The position numbers and the translations under genes are program-made. Of a stretch of 64,000 bases of DNA, positions 36,056 to 44,773 are shown in pieces. The notes beneath the pieces are model-generated. The model searched no databases. It was not told the DNA's origin and saw only the letters and a list, made by a program, of their open reading frames with translations. This DNA is from an uncultured Paraprevotella sp. (lineage in GTDB: Bacteria > Bacteroidota > Bacteroidia > Bacteroidales > Bacteroidaceae). The stretch spans positions 62,001 to 126,000 of the forward strand of contig CALUIS010000003.1 in assembly GCA_944320765.1 (NCBI GenBank), in the 5' to 3' direction. How positions within the stretch are numbered: the stretch's first letter is position 1; every line of letters begins with the position of its first letter.

Positions 36056-37903
36056 CTATCGGTTATAAATCTCATTAAAGGCGGCCACCAGCTCGCTCAC
36101 CACGAACGGTTGTCCCTTGACCTGGTTGAACTGGTAAGGCACGAAACCGTCCACCTTCATTCGCAAGTAAGCGGCGAACTGTCCCAGATTCTGCTCTGCC
36201 ACCACCACTTTCGGATATTTCTTCAACACTTCAGCCGTATTGGCAGGCAACGGGTTCAAGTAAGAGAAATGAGCCAGAGCCACCTTCTTGCCGGCCGCGT
36301 TCATCTCGTCCATGGCGGAATGCAGATGCCCGTAAGTACCGCCAAAGCCTACGACCAACAGCTCGGCATCGTCCACGCACCCCTGCACTTCCACGTCGGG
36401 TACGGGAATCTTGGCTACCTTCTCCGCACGCAGGCGGCACATCAGGTCATGGTTCTCCGGATCCGTGCTGATGGCACCCGTACGCCCGTCTTTCTCCAGA
36501 CCGCCAAGGATATGCATGAAACCTTCCTGGCCCGGAATAGCCCAATAGCGCACCTGGGTCTCCGGGTTGCGCATGTACGGCGTGTAATGTCCGGCCATGT
36601 CCGGAGTCACGTAAGGCGGCTTGATGTCGGGGTATTCATCCAAGTCCGGCAACTTGAACGCTCCGGAACCGTTGGCCACGAAAGCGTCCGTCAACAATAC
36701 CACCGGCGTCATGTGCTCCAACGCCATCTTGCAGGCATAGTAAGCGGCATCGAAACAGTTCGTGGGCGAGGTGGCGGCCATCACCGGCATGGGCGACTCG
36801 CCGTTACGCCCGAACAAGGCTTGCAGCAGGTCGGTCTGCTCGCTCTTGGTCGGCATACCCGTGGAAGGTCCGCCACGCTGCACGTCCAGCACCACCAACG
36901 GAAGCTCCGTGATGACAGCCAGGTTCATGGCTTCGGATTTCAGGCACACGCCCGGTCCGGAAGTGGAAGTCACGGCCAACGCGCCGGCAAACGCGGCTCC
37001 CACGGAAGAGGCGCAGCCCGCAATCTCATCCTCACACTGCACGGTCATGACTCCCAGGCTCTTGTGCTTGGAAAGCTCATGCAGCACGTCAGTGGCCGGC
37101 GTGATGGGATAAGAACCCAGATAAAGCGTCTTGCCCGCTTTCTCGGCCGCGGCGATAAAGCCGTAGGCCGTGGCTTTGTTGCCCATGATGTCCATGTACT
37201 TGCCCGGCTTTTTCTCCTTGGAATCCACACGGTAAGTATGAGCCACGGAAGCATGGGTGTTCGCCCCGTAATCGTAACCGGCCTGCACCACCTTGATGTT
37301 GGCCTCGGCAATGGCCGGTTTCTTGGCGAACTTCTCGCGAAGCATATTGAAAGCCACTTCCAAGTCGCGGTTGAACAGCCAGCACACCAAACCTACGGCA
37401 AACATGTTGCGGCACTTCAGCACCGACTTGTTGTCCATGCCCGAATCCGCCAGGCAGTCCTTCACCATCTGGGTGATGGGAGCGGCAATCACATCGTTCT
37501 TGATACCCATTTCCTCGATGGGGTTGTCCGTCGTAAAGGCAGCCTTCTCCAAGTCCTTGGCCTGAAAACAATCCGTATCGATAATGATGCAAGCCGTCGG
37601 CTTGGCATATTTGTATTGCGTCTTCAGCGCGGCGGCATTCATGGCCACCAGCACATCACACTTGTCCCCCGGAGTATAGACCCGCCCGGCACCGATATGG
37701 ACCTGGAAAGCCGACACGCCCGTCAACGCGCCCTGCGGGGCGCGGATGTCCGCCGGATAGTCGGGAAAGGTACAAATGTCATTTCCCACCGTTGCGGAGA
37801 CCGTGGAGAAAATGTTACCGGCCAACTGCATACCGTCGCCGGAATCACCCGAAAAACGGACCACTACCTGGTCCAGTTCTTTCACTTCTAAAGATTCAGC
37901 CAT
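36056..37903 (-). CDS. korA: 2-oxoacid:ferredoxin oxidoreductase, fused gamma-alpha subunit
   Basis: 615 residues. The first ~180 are the gamma domain (VVVRFSGDSGDGMQLAGNIFSTVSA; DVLVAMNAAALKTQYKYAKP). The alpha (pyrimidine-binding) domain follows: GNKATAYGFIAAAEKAGKTLYLGSYPITPATDVLHELSKH near 225-265, and the CoA-contacting region TSTSGPGVCLKSEAMNLAV near 310-330. This gamma-alpha fusion with a separate beta subunit is the usual Bacteroidota arrangement. It lies 25 nt before korB, so the two form one operon. No perfect -7 box is seen; GATATTTG on the minus strand near 37950 is one base off. Confidence 0.93.
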   Translation of the reverse strand: MAESLEVKELDQVVVRFSGDSGDGMQLAGNIFSTVSATVGNDICTFPDYPADIRAPQGALTGVSAFQVHIGAGRVYTPGDKCDVLVAMNAAALKTQYKYAKPTACIIIDTDCFQAKDLEKAAFTTDNPIEEMGIKNDVIAAPITQMVKDCLADSGMDNKSVLKCRNMFAVGLVCWLFNRDLEVAFNMLREKFAKKPAIAEANIKVVQAGYDYGANTHASVAHTYRVDSKEKKPGKYMDIMGNKATAYGFIAAAEKAGKTLYLGSYPITPATDVLHELSKHKSLGVMTVQCEDEIAGCASSVGAAFAGALAVTSTSGPGVCLKSEAMNLAVITELPLVVLDVQRGGPSTGMPTKSEQTDLLQALFGRNGESPMPVMAATSPTNCFDAAYYACKMALEHMTPVVLLTDAFVANGSGAFKLPDLDEYPDIKPPYVTPDMAGHYTPYMRNPETQVRYWAIPGQEGFMHILGGLEKDGRTGAISTDPENHDLMCRLRAEKVAKIPVPDVEVQGCVDDAELLVVGFGGTYGHLHSAMDEMNAAGKKVALAHFSYLNPLPANTAEVLKKYPKVVVAEQNLGQFAAYLRMKVDGFVPYQFNQVKGQPFVVSELVAAFNEIYNR

Positions 37904-38265
37904 CTTCTTGTGGTTTTATATGGATTATGTATATTCTTCCTACCTTAACCGTGCAAATATCGCAAAGAAATGGCTAAAAACAAAATTTTTCGCGATGAAA
38001 AGCCACGCGGGAACGGATTTAAAGTGTAAAATCGTTAGGAAAAGCACCGTTCCCCTTGCATTTCTTCTCAAAAACACGGCACACGGACTACAGATTGCCG
38101 GAAAGGAGCGGGAGATATGAATAAGTATGCAAGCCGGACGATACACGGCAGGACACGCCCGACAAGTCCAGCCAACCATTTTTCCGCCCAGACAATAGGA
38201 AAAAGAAAATTATTTTCTTAACTTCGCCTCCGAACAAAGCAGACATCAACCTTACAAAGAACGCC
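37904..38265. other. Divergent intergenic region between korA and the small membrane protein gene
   Basis: 362 bp between divergent genes. A one-mismatch -7 box, GATATTTG, lies on the minus strand near 37950. TAACTTCG (38219-38226, plus strand) is one base off the consensus and stands 39 nt before the ATG at 38266. Between them I see no gene, repeat or conserved hairpin. Confidence 0.5.
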
Positions 38266-38961
38266 ATGAAAAAAAACGATTTTGTTTTCATCCTGATTAT
38301 CATCGCCATTTTCACCCCTTTCGTTTGTTCCGAAACGCTCTACAGAGGATACCAGTCATTCAATGCCGGACATGGAATGGTGATGAGTTTCCTGAAATTT
38401 GCAGTCCTCTCCACTGCGGGCGAGCTTCTGGGCTTGCGCCTCAGCACCGGACAATATTGGAAAAAAGGATTTGGCATATGGCCCAGGGCAGTCGTCTGGG
38501 GAGTATTGGGCATGGGTATCAACTTAGCCATGATTGTCTTTTCCCACGGAGTCCCCGTTGCCTTGGAATACTGTGGGATGCATGATGCCGTAGCCGCAAT
38601 GGCCGAGCCGACCAGTTGGAGGAAAGTGGTGGTGGCATTCTGTATCTCCGTTGGCATGAACGGCATTTTCGCTCCGGTGTTCATGACCTTCCATAAAATC
38701 ACGGACACCCATATTCTGGCTTGCGGAGGCTCGATACGGGCGTTGGCGACCCCCATTCCGATGACCCGCATCATGACCACCCTGAATTGGGACACCCAAT
38801 GGAACTTCGTTTTCAAGAAGACCATTCCGTTCTTTTGGGTGCCGGCCCACACCATCACATTCTTGCTGCCGGGTGAGACACGGGTACTCTTCGCCGCCTT
38901 GCTGGGCGTGGCACTCGGCGTGTTGCTGGCCGTGGCCGCACGGATGAGGAACAAGGCGTAA
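38266..38961 (+). CDS. Integral membrane protein, possibly Mpv17/PMP22-like
   Basis: 231 residues with about five hydrophobic segments: FVFILIIIAIFTPFV (start), FLKFAVLSTAGELLGLRL, AVVWGVLGMGINLAMIVF, VVVAFCISVGMNGIFAPVFM, and the end VLFAALLGVALGVLLAVA. The order of segments, a W...K...WP motif (QYWKKGFGIWPRAVVW) and the C-terminal FFWVPAHTITFLLPGETRVLFAAL resemble the Mpv17/PMP22 family's closing motif (Pro..-NF..-P-..R-V). No biochemical role for bacterial members is established. It stands alone, divergent from korA and upstream of tRNA-Arg. Confidence 0.7.
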   Translation: MKKNDFVFILIIIAIFTPFVCSETLYRGYQSFNAGHGMVMSFLKFAVLSTAGELLGLRLSTGQYWKKGFGIWPRAVVWGVLGMGINLAMIVFSHGVPVALEYCGMHDAVAAMAEPTSWRKVVVAFCISVGMNGIFAPVFMTFHKITDTHILACGGSIRALATPIPMTRIMTTLNWDTQWNFVFKKTIPFFWVPAHTITFLLPGETRVLFAALLGVALGVLLAVAARMRNKA

Positions 38962-39072
38962 ATCCGGCACGGTCATTGTCCGGACACCCCTCAACAACCT
39001 CGAAACTTCCCAAAAAAGAAGATTCGGCCAAAACTTTTCCGCCAACTGCTCGCCTTTTTCGGCAGAAACCAT

Positions 39073-39080
39073 TAACTTTG
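39073..39080 (+). promoter_or_regulatory. Bacteroidota -7 box of tRNA-Arg
   Basis: TAACTTTG, 18 nt upstream of the mature tRNA. Confidence 0.65.
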
Positions 39081-39098
39081 CACATCCTTAACGGAGAT

Positions 39099-39170
39099 GC
39101 CCTTGTAGTTCAATGGATAGAACTACGGTTTCCTAAACCGTCAATCCGGGTTCGATTCCCGGCGGGGGTA
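39099..39170 (+). tRNA. tRNA-Arg (anticodon CCU)
   Basis: A cloverleaf fits: acceptor GCCCTTG with CGGGGGT (three G-U pairs), D stem GTTC/GAAC, anticodon stem ACGGT/ACCGT around loop TTCCTAA with anticodon CCT, 4 nt variable loop, and T stem CCGGG/CCCGG around TTCGATT. The discriminator is A. The 3' CCA is not encoded (followed by CAAG). It reads AGG codons and is a single-gene unit with its own promoter and terminator. Confidence 0.95.
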
Positions 39171-39172
39171 CA

Positions 39173-39219
39173 AGAAATCGTGAAAGATCCGCAAATGCGA
39201 CCTTTCACGATTTCTTTTT
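39173..39219 (+). terminator. Rho-independent terminator of tRNA-Arg
   Basis: A 14 bp perfect stem (39173-39186 with 39202-39215), ending in a T-run; it starts 3 nt past the tRNA. Confidence 0.92.
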
Positions 39220-39233
39220 CCATTCCGCCACAG

Positions 39234-39268
39234 AAAAGGGGACGCGCCCCGTTCAAGGCACATCCCCT
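39234..39268 (-). terminator. Terminator at the end of the lyase operon
   Basis: On the minus strand AGGGGATGTGCC pairs with GGCGCGTCCCCT (two G-T pairs) around an 8 nt loop, followed by TTTT. It lies 38 nt past the stop codon at 39306. Confidence 0.6.
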
Positions 39269-39305
39269 CATCGCTGGTGAGAAAGTCACGCGTTCTTCTC
39301 CTGGC

Positions 39306-42300
39306 TTATTTGACCACTTTCTGTCCTCCCACGACATATACGCCCGAAGGCAGCCCCTGCAAGGCACGGTTTCTCCCGACGGCCTTCCGCATCAGCCGGC
39401 CGTCCATCGTGTAGACGTCCACCACGGAAGCCTCGCCGTCGACCGTCACTTTCCCGATGGCCGTCAGGTCTCCGTCCACATAAAGGTTCACTTGCGCCGG
39501 AGCAGCCCCGTCCAATTGGAGATAGGCCCGGAAACCGTTGACTTCCGTACCGCTCTCTGCAGGAGTGAAGGTGTTCATATTATAGGTATAGAGATTGTCG
39601 CCCTCCAAGGCCGTCACTTGGGATGTGCCGATCCAGCGGACCGTCACCGAGCCGCTCTCAATCTCGACCACCCCGTCGGCAATGGCTTGGGCATCCACGG
39701 CCACATTGGCATACGACCACAAAGAACCGCCCTGTTCCACCTGCACCAGATAAGGCACGCCGGCCTTCATCTCGCGCACGTCCTCGAAACGCAGGTTGCA
39801 ACCGTTCTCGTCCAAATCCACAGATACCAGTTCCTTCACGTCATCGAACACTTTTCTCACTTGTGAAGAAGACAAATCGAACGGCAGGCAGACCACGTTC
39901 CACCAGCCTTGCTGCAACTCCTGCTCCATCGACACTGTCCCGAAACTGCCGTTCTCCACCGTGAACTCGCGGTCTGTCTCAGCCATCTCCATCTCCGTGG
40001 AACCATAGTACATCAGCTTCACGTCAGCCAGCCCCACCCAGTTCGCGGTGTTCCCTTCACCGGCCACCAGACCGATTTCGGCCGTGCGTGCCGTCACGGT
40101 CCCGCGTACCGTCACATAGTCCAGCACCGTAGTCTCCACCTGCGCCTGCTGTCCGTTCAGATACAGGCTGATGTCCGTAGCCGACGCGTCCGCATCGCTC
40201 AGCTGCACCTTACGGAAAGCCGCTGCCGTCAGCTCGTAACTTCCGTTCGGCAGCGAGGTGATTTCCTGATAAATCGGGCGTTGCCCTTCGGTCCACTCTT
40301 TTCCCGGGTCGGTCCAGTTCTCATAGAACCGTCCGGCATACCCGCCGTTCTGTTCCGCATTCTCCAGCGTGCGGAAGTTCACCGTCCCGTCGTTCAGCCA
40401 CGAGCCGTCCGCCGTACATTCCGGATTCGCCACCTTGAAAGTCAAGTCAAAACCGATGCCGTTCAACGGCTCGGCATCCACCACATAAGTCTGGCGTGCC
40501 GCCTCCAGCTCGTCATAAAGGGCCTGCACCTCGGCCACCGTCCTCACCGTCTTGGCCTTCTCGCGCACCCCGTTGATGCTGTTGTTGAAGATGGTAAGCA
40601 AAGCGCTCATCGACGGCTCGGAATTGGCCGCGATTTCCTCCGCCGCATCGGCCAGCCTCAGATAATCCTTATACGGCGGCATCACGCCCTGTGCGTCCTC
40701 AATGGTCGCCATCAAGGTTTCCAGGGCCGCCGTCAAGGCTTCCGTCCCCATGCTTTCCGCATCCACATCCACAGCCTCGTCCAACGCCGCGCCGACGGTC
40801 TGCGGCAGGGAATCGCGGTCGAGTGCCCGGGCCACGGCCACCTGGGAATTCCAATAAGCCAGAAGGTTGCTGTCATCCATTCCTTGATATTCCAACGTGA
40901 ATCCGTTGATGACGCACCACATGTCCGCACGGCTACAGCTTGCGCCCACCTTCAGGCGACCGTCTCCGACGAACACCGACACTCCCACACGGTCGATCGT
41001 GGCATCCGCGTTCAGATCCTCCGCATTCTGCCCCAGATGGAGCGTCGCGTCCGAACCGTCCGCACGGGTGGCGGAAGCCGGATAGACCGACATCGGATTG
41101 CCGCCGGTGGTCTGGGCATAGAGATAGAAGCCGCCGTTGCGCGCGCCGGCATCGCTGCGGGCCTGCATGTACAGGCGGTAGTTACCCGCCGGAAGCCCTG
41201 TCACGGTCTGGTTCAGGTCGAAAGTCGTATGCCAAAGTTCCATGACCCCTTGGTTGAACTTCGGATAGTTCTGGTCGGTCCGCACGAGCGACCAGCCGTT
41301 CGCGTTGTTCCCGTTGAAGTCCGCATTGCGGATATACCCCGTCATGTCCACCGGATGCTCGGCGGAAGCGTTGTCCAGCTTATATTGCCCGATGGCTTCC
41401 TCCAACGCATGGAACGCTGCCATGCGCTCTTCCGCCGTACCGGATGCCTCGGCGTTCCGCGCCGCCGTCATGGCCGTCTGCAAGGCTCCCCCCTCGTCCG
41501 TACCGTAGGTCAGGCTTTCCGCCTCTTCCAGGGCTTCCTCCAGCAACATGACGGGGCTGTAATAAGCCAGGGAGACATCCGCCAGGGAAGTCCAGCGGCA
41601 GCCGTTGCCTTCTCCGGCCTGCAGGCCGACCCTCAGGACACCGTCAGACACCTCCGTCGCCACTTCCGTCATCGTCAGCACATGCACGCCCCCCACGGGA
41701 GCAGTGTCGTCGTTGGCGAACAAATTGATGACACCGCTTTCATTGTCCTTTTGCGCCGCCGCCCGGAACACGTAACGCCCCAAAGGCACACCGGACGTGG
41801 CCTGCCATACCAAGCGCACGCCAGCCGCGAAGTTCCCCTCGCACCAACGCTCAATCATGTTCGCCCCTTGGGCGTCCCCGCGCTGCGTGTCGGAGCCGTC
41901 GATGGCAAAGATACGGAAGTTCCCGCCCGTGGCATCAGTCCGCCAATAGCAACTTTCGTCATACATCACCCCGCTGTCCGAAGCCTCCAGCCCGGCATTG
42001 TGCAGCAAGGTTGTCACGTCCATCTGCATCTCCGTGTCCGGAAGATAAGCCATCCAGGCATCCTGCAAGGCCGCGAAGGCCGCATAGAGTTCTTCGGCGG
42101 TCTCCGCCTGGCCGAAAGCGTCCAGAGCAGCGGTCAGATCCGCATGGTCCACATGGTTCGCCTCCACGAAATTCTTGTAGCCGGTGTAAGCCGCATGGTA
42201 TTCCGCATAGTGCGCCTGCGCCAGCCGGGCCTCGCCCAAAGCCTGCTGCAAGGCCACCGCCGCGTCCGCGTCGCTGTCCGTGCCGTCCTTCAGTCCGGCA

Positions 42301-44735
42301 AGCGTCTGGTAGATGGCATCCGTCACCGTACCTTCCGCCACGTCCGCCGCCTGCCTGCGCAAATCTTCCAAGTCCTCGGCCAAGTCTTCCGTACCCAGAT
42401 ATTCCAAGGTGAAGTTGTCCATGGCGAACCAGTTCGCGCCGCCGGCCGAATAGCCCCGGTTCTGGTCCACCATGTTCCGTGCGCCGAAGGTCACCGTCCC
42501 ATCCTCGCCCACGTAGAAATCCAGCGTGTAGCGTTCGGACGTGCCGTCCTGCGTGGCCACGGCTACGTTCGTCCCGCCGGCGTACAGATACAGGTCCTTC
42601 ACGAAATTCTTGCCGGCCGTCCCCGCCAGGCTCTGCTGCGTGGCCAGGACGGAGGCCTTCATCCGGTACTTGCCCGGCTTCAGCCCGGAAAGGGTCTGCG
42701 AGATGTCGAAGCGCGCCAGTCCCCAGCAGTCCATGCCGTTCTCGCTGGCCGCACGCTGGTAACCGATATAAGTCCCCGTCAGCCCGGTCACGCCCGTGTT
42801 CTGGTTCTGGAATCCCTCCGCGTCCGTGTTCCATTTCGTCACGTCGGCGCATTCGGGATCCGGCAAGGTACTCGTCAGTTCGTTCTCATTGAAAGAAATG
42901 TTGAACACCTTCTCCACCACCACGCCGGACTGGTTGGTCAGCCGGAACACCAGCTCGTGGCTTTGTTGGTCGTTCAACCTGTAATTATAGGTGCCGCCCG
43001 TAGCCACTTCCTCGCCGTCCAGATACCATTTCTCGCTCTCGATGTAGTTCCAATTGGCAAATGCCGTAGTAATGCTCAGCGTACGTCCCACGGCCATTTT
43101 AATCTCCGTCGTGTCGCCACAGGCAAAGCTCTCGCTGTTGTAAGTCGCCGTGGCCGAAAGCGTGCCGTGCATACCCTCGCCGCGCACCGCGACGGAAAAC
43201 ATCTGCGTGCTTTCCACGCCCTTGGCGTTCGTGTACGTCACGCGGTAGATGCCCGAATGGTCGGCAGTGACCTGGCGCTGGCTGCCCGTCGCGCCGTCTT
43301 CCCACTCCCAGTTGCCGGTATCCGTCTCGCCGTCGGGCAACTTTGCGGCCAACGTCAGCACCGTACCAGGCTCCACCTGGCTGATTTCCGCATAGTTCCG
43401 CGTTTCCGTCGGGCTGGCAATCTGCGGGAACAGGATGGTCGGCACCTCGTCCGCCGTCACCTTGCGCCCGTCGTTGTGCATCAGCGTGCCGAAACCCGTA
43501 TGGTCGTAGCCGCCGCTGTTGCCGCCGTACGAACCGCCGCCCAGCTCCATGCCGATGGCGTCCTCCATCTCGTGGCAGTATTTCATCGGGATGCCCATGC
43601 GGTTCTCGTAGTGGTTGATGAACAGCTGCCAGATGGGGCGGAACTGCCCGCGCCCCGTGCCGTTCAAGCCGCCCATCCACCAGTTCGTCTTGTAGGGCAG
43701 GTCGTCATGCCCGGCATTGTAGGCCGCCACGTATTCCGCCGCGCCGGCCACCATGGCCGAACCGGCCTCGCCCGGGATCAGGCCGTTGTTCAGGTTGCAG
43801 AACGCGTTGTCGCCCTGGTTGTAGGCATACTGGAACGCATACGACAGCAAGCCCAGCGCGGCCATCGAGTGGCCCTGGTCGCGCCCGCTCTCCTGCATCT
43901 GGTTCAGGTAGCCCAACGGGCCGCGGCTGTCCTTGTGGAACCAGGGAATCAACCCCCAGCCGTAACCGCACATGCCGCTCGCGTACTGGTCGGGATGCTC
44001 CCCCGTGACGCACAGCGACTCGTTGCCCGGGCCTTCCTTGATCCACCACATACCATAATTATAAATGTCCGGCGAGTCGCACAGGATACCCATGGCCACG
44101 CAGAACATGGCGTTGCCCAGTCCCCAGTTGCTGTGGTAGTGGTACCAGTTGCCCTCACGGGTCACCGTGTCGTGCCGACGCTCCAGGAAGTCCTGTGCCG
44201 TAGTGAACCACACGTCTATCAGGTATTGCTTGAACAGGTTGAACTCCTCCTCGCCCCAAGCGTCGCTCCGGTAGTCGCGCATCAGCTCCGCCGCGTTGGC
44301 GAACTGGTAGCCCGTGAAGCCCGGAATCAGGGACACGTTGGTGTTGCCCCCCAGATACTTGTTCCAAGTGCGCCAAGCGTTCAGGGTCTCCACCGCCCGG
44401 TCGGCATACGACGTGTCGCCCGTGATTTTCCACATCAGCGCACACTGGTAGGCGTAGGCCGCCCCGCGATAAGCGTTCATGTAGTTCTGGCCGCTGATGC
44501 CCCGGACGATGGTCTCCGTCACGCCCATGTTTCCCGGGTTGACGATACCCCGCGAGTTGCGCAGGCCGTCCAACGCCGCCACCATGTCCGCATCCCCGGC
44601 CGCCACACGGTCGCGGATGGACTGGAAGTCAGCCTCCGAATGGAGCAGGCCCGGATGGCGGAATCCGCCTTGGGCCATGGCACCGGTGGACAGTGCCACG
44701 CTGAACAACCATACTAAAACTTTTCTCTTCTTCAT
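39306..44735 (-). CDS. Secreted alginate-lyase-family protein, multimodular (lyase 1)
   Basis: 1809 residues. Signal peptide MKKRKVLVWLFSVALSTGAMAQ. Residues ~23-430 form an (alpha/alpha) toroid of the Alginate_lyase family (PF05426 type): FRHPGLLHSEADFQSIRDRV, YHSNWGLGNAMFCVAMGILCD near 205, ESGRDQGHSMAALGLLSYA near 290, then YNQGDNAFCNLNN. Family members cleave uronate polymers; the substrate is not shown here. Next are an Ig-like region, a jelly-roll-like module (LPDPECADVTKWNTDAEGF...), helical linkers, and three 'DVT/DMT/DLT...N' modules. The end is a beta module around WWNVVCLPFDLSS and the tail VDVYTMDGRLM...LPSGVYVVGGQKVVK. It lies 38 nt after lyase 2, so the two are one operon, and about 222 bp of the lyase region are identical to that gene. 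Confidence 0.85.
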   Translation of the reverse strand: MKKRKVLVWLFSVALSTGAMAQGGFRHPGLLHSEADFQSIRDRVAAGDADMVAALDGLRNSRGIVNPGNMGVTETIVRGISGQNYMNAYRGAAYAYQCALMWKITGDTSYADRAVETLNAWRTWNKYLGGNTNVSLIPGFTGYQFANAAELMRDYRSDAWGEEEFNLFKQYLIDVWFTTAQDFLERRHDTVTREGNWYHYHSNWGLGNAMFCVAMGILCDSPDIYNYGMWWIKEGPGNESLCVTGEHPDQYASGMCGYGWGLIPWFHKDSRGPLGYLNQMQESGRDQGHSMAALGLLSYAFQYAYNQGDNAFCNLNNGLIPGEAGSAMVAGAAEYVAAYNAGHDDLPYKTNWWMGGLNGTGRGQFRPIWQLFINHYENRMGIPMKYCHEMEDAIGMELGGGSYGGNSGGYDHTGFGTLMHNDGRKVTADEVPTILFPQIASPTETRNYAEISQVEPGTVLTLAAKLPDGETDTGNWEWEDGATGSQRQVTADHSGIYRVTYTNAKGVESTQMFSVAVRGEGMHGTLSATATYNSESFACGDTTEIKMAVGRTLSITTAFANWNYIESEKWYLDGEEVATGGTYNYRLNDQQSHELVFRLTNQSGVVVEKVFNISFNENELTSTLPDPECADVTKWNTDAEGFQNQNTGVTGLTGTYIGYQRAASENGMDCWGLARFDISQTLSGLKPGKYRMKASVLATQQSLAGTAGKNFVKDLYLYAGGTNVAVATQDGTSERYTLDFYVGEDGTVTFGARNMVDQNRGYSAGGANWFAMDNFTLEYLGTEDLAEDLEDLRRQAADVAEGTVTDAIYQTLAGLKDGTDSDADAAVALQQALGEARLAQAHYAEYHAAYTGYKNFVEANHVDHADLTAALDAFGQAETAEELYAAFAALQDAWMAYLPDTEMQMDVTTLLHNAGLEASDSGVMYDESCYWRTDATGGNFRIFAIDGSDTQRGDAQGANMIERWCEGNFAAGVRLVWQATSGVPLGRYVFRAAAQKDNESGVINLFANDDTAPVGGVHVLTMTEVATEVSDGVLRVGLQAGEGNGCRWTSLADVSLAYYSPVMLLEEALEEAESLTYGTDEGGALQTAMTAARNAEASGTAEERMAAFHALEEAIGQYKLDNASAEHPVDMTGYIRNADFNGNNANGWSLVRTDQNYPKFNQGVMELWHTTFDLNQTVTGLPAGNYRLYMQARSDAGARNGGFYLYAQTTGGNPMSVYPASATRADGSDATLHLGQNAEDLNADATIDRVGVSVFVGDGRLKVGASCSRADMWCVINGFTLEYQGMDDSNLLAYWNSQVAVARALDRDSLPQTVGAALDEAVDVDAESMGTEALTAALETLMATIEDAQGVMPPYKDYLRLADAAEEIAANSEPSMSALLTIFNNSINGVREKAKTVRTVAEVQALYDELEAARQTYVVDAEPLNGIGFDLTFKVANPECTADGSWLNDGTVNFRTLENAEQNGGYAGRFYENWTDPGKEWTEGQRPIYQEITSLPNGSYELTAAAFRKVQLSDADASATDISLYLNGQQAQVETTVLDYVTVRGTVTARTAEIGLVAGEGNTANWVGLADVKLMYYGSTEMEMAETDREFTVENGSFGTVSMEQELQQGWWNVVCLPFDLSSSQVRKVFDDVKELVSVDLDENGCNLRFEDVREMKAGVPYLVQVEQGGSLWSYANVAVDAQAIADGVVEIESGSVTVRWIGTSQVTALEGDNLYTYNMNTFTPAESGTEVNGFRAYLQLDGAAPAQVNLYVDGDLTAIGKVTVDGEASVVDVYTMDGRLMRKAVGRNRALQGLPSGVYVVGGQKVVK
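43420..43641. repeat. 222 bp direct repeat, copy in lyase 1
   Basis: Identical by eye to 48028-48249. It encodes the C-terminal part of the lyase domain (PIWQLFINHYENRMG... to EVPTILFPQIAS). It marks a recent duplication or gene conversion. Confidence 0.85.
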
Positions 44736-44773
44736 ATTCTATACTTTATATTAATGGTTTCCTCTATTCACGT

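Noticed and set aside
38219..38226. TAACTTCG before the small membrane protein gene as a promoter
   Set aside because: One mismatch to TAnnTTTG at the most conserved position; mentioned in the intergenic entry but not called as a separate site.
39909..44717. 1602-codon open frame antisense to lyase 1, and similar ones antisense to 49424 and yfhO
   Set aside because: His/Arg/Gly/Val-rich composition, no domain, and the minus strand gene has signal peptide, domains and tail. High GC at third positions keeps antisense frames open.
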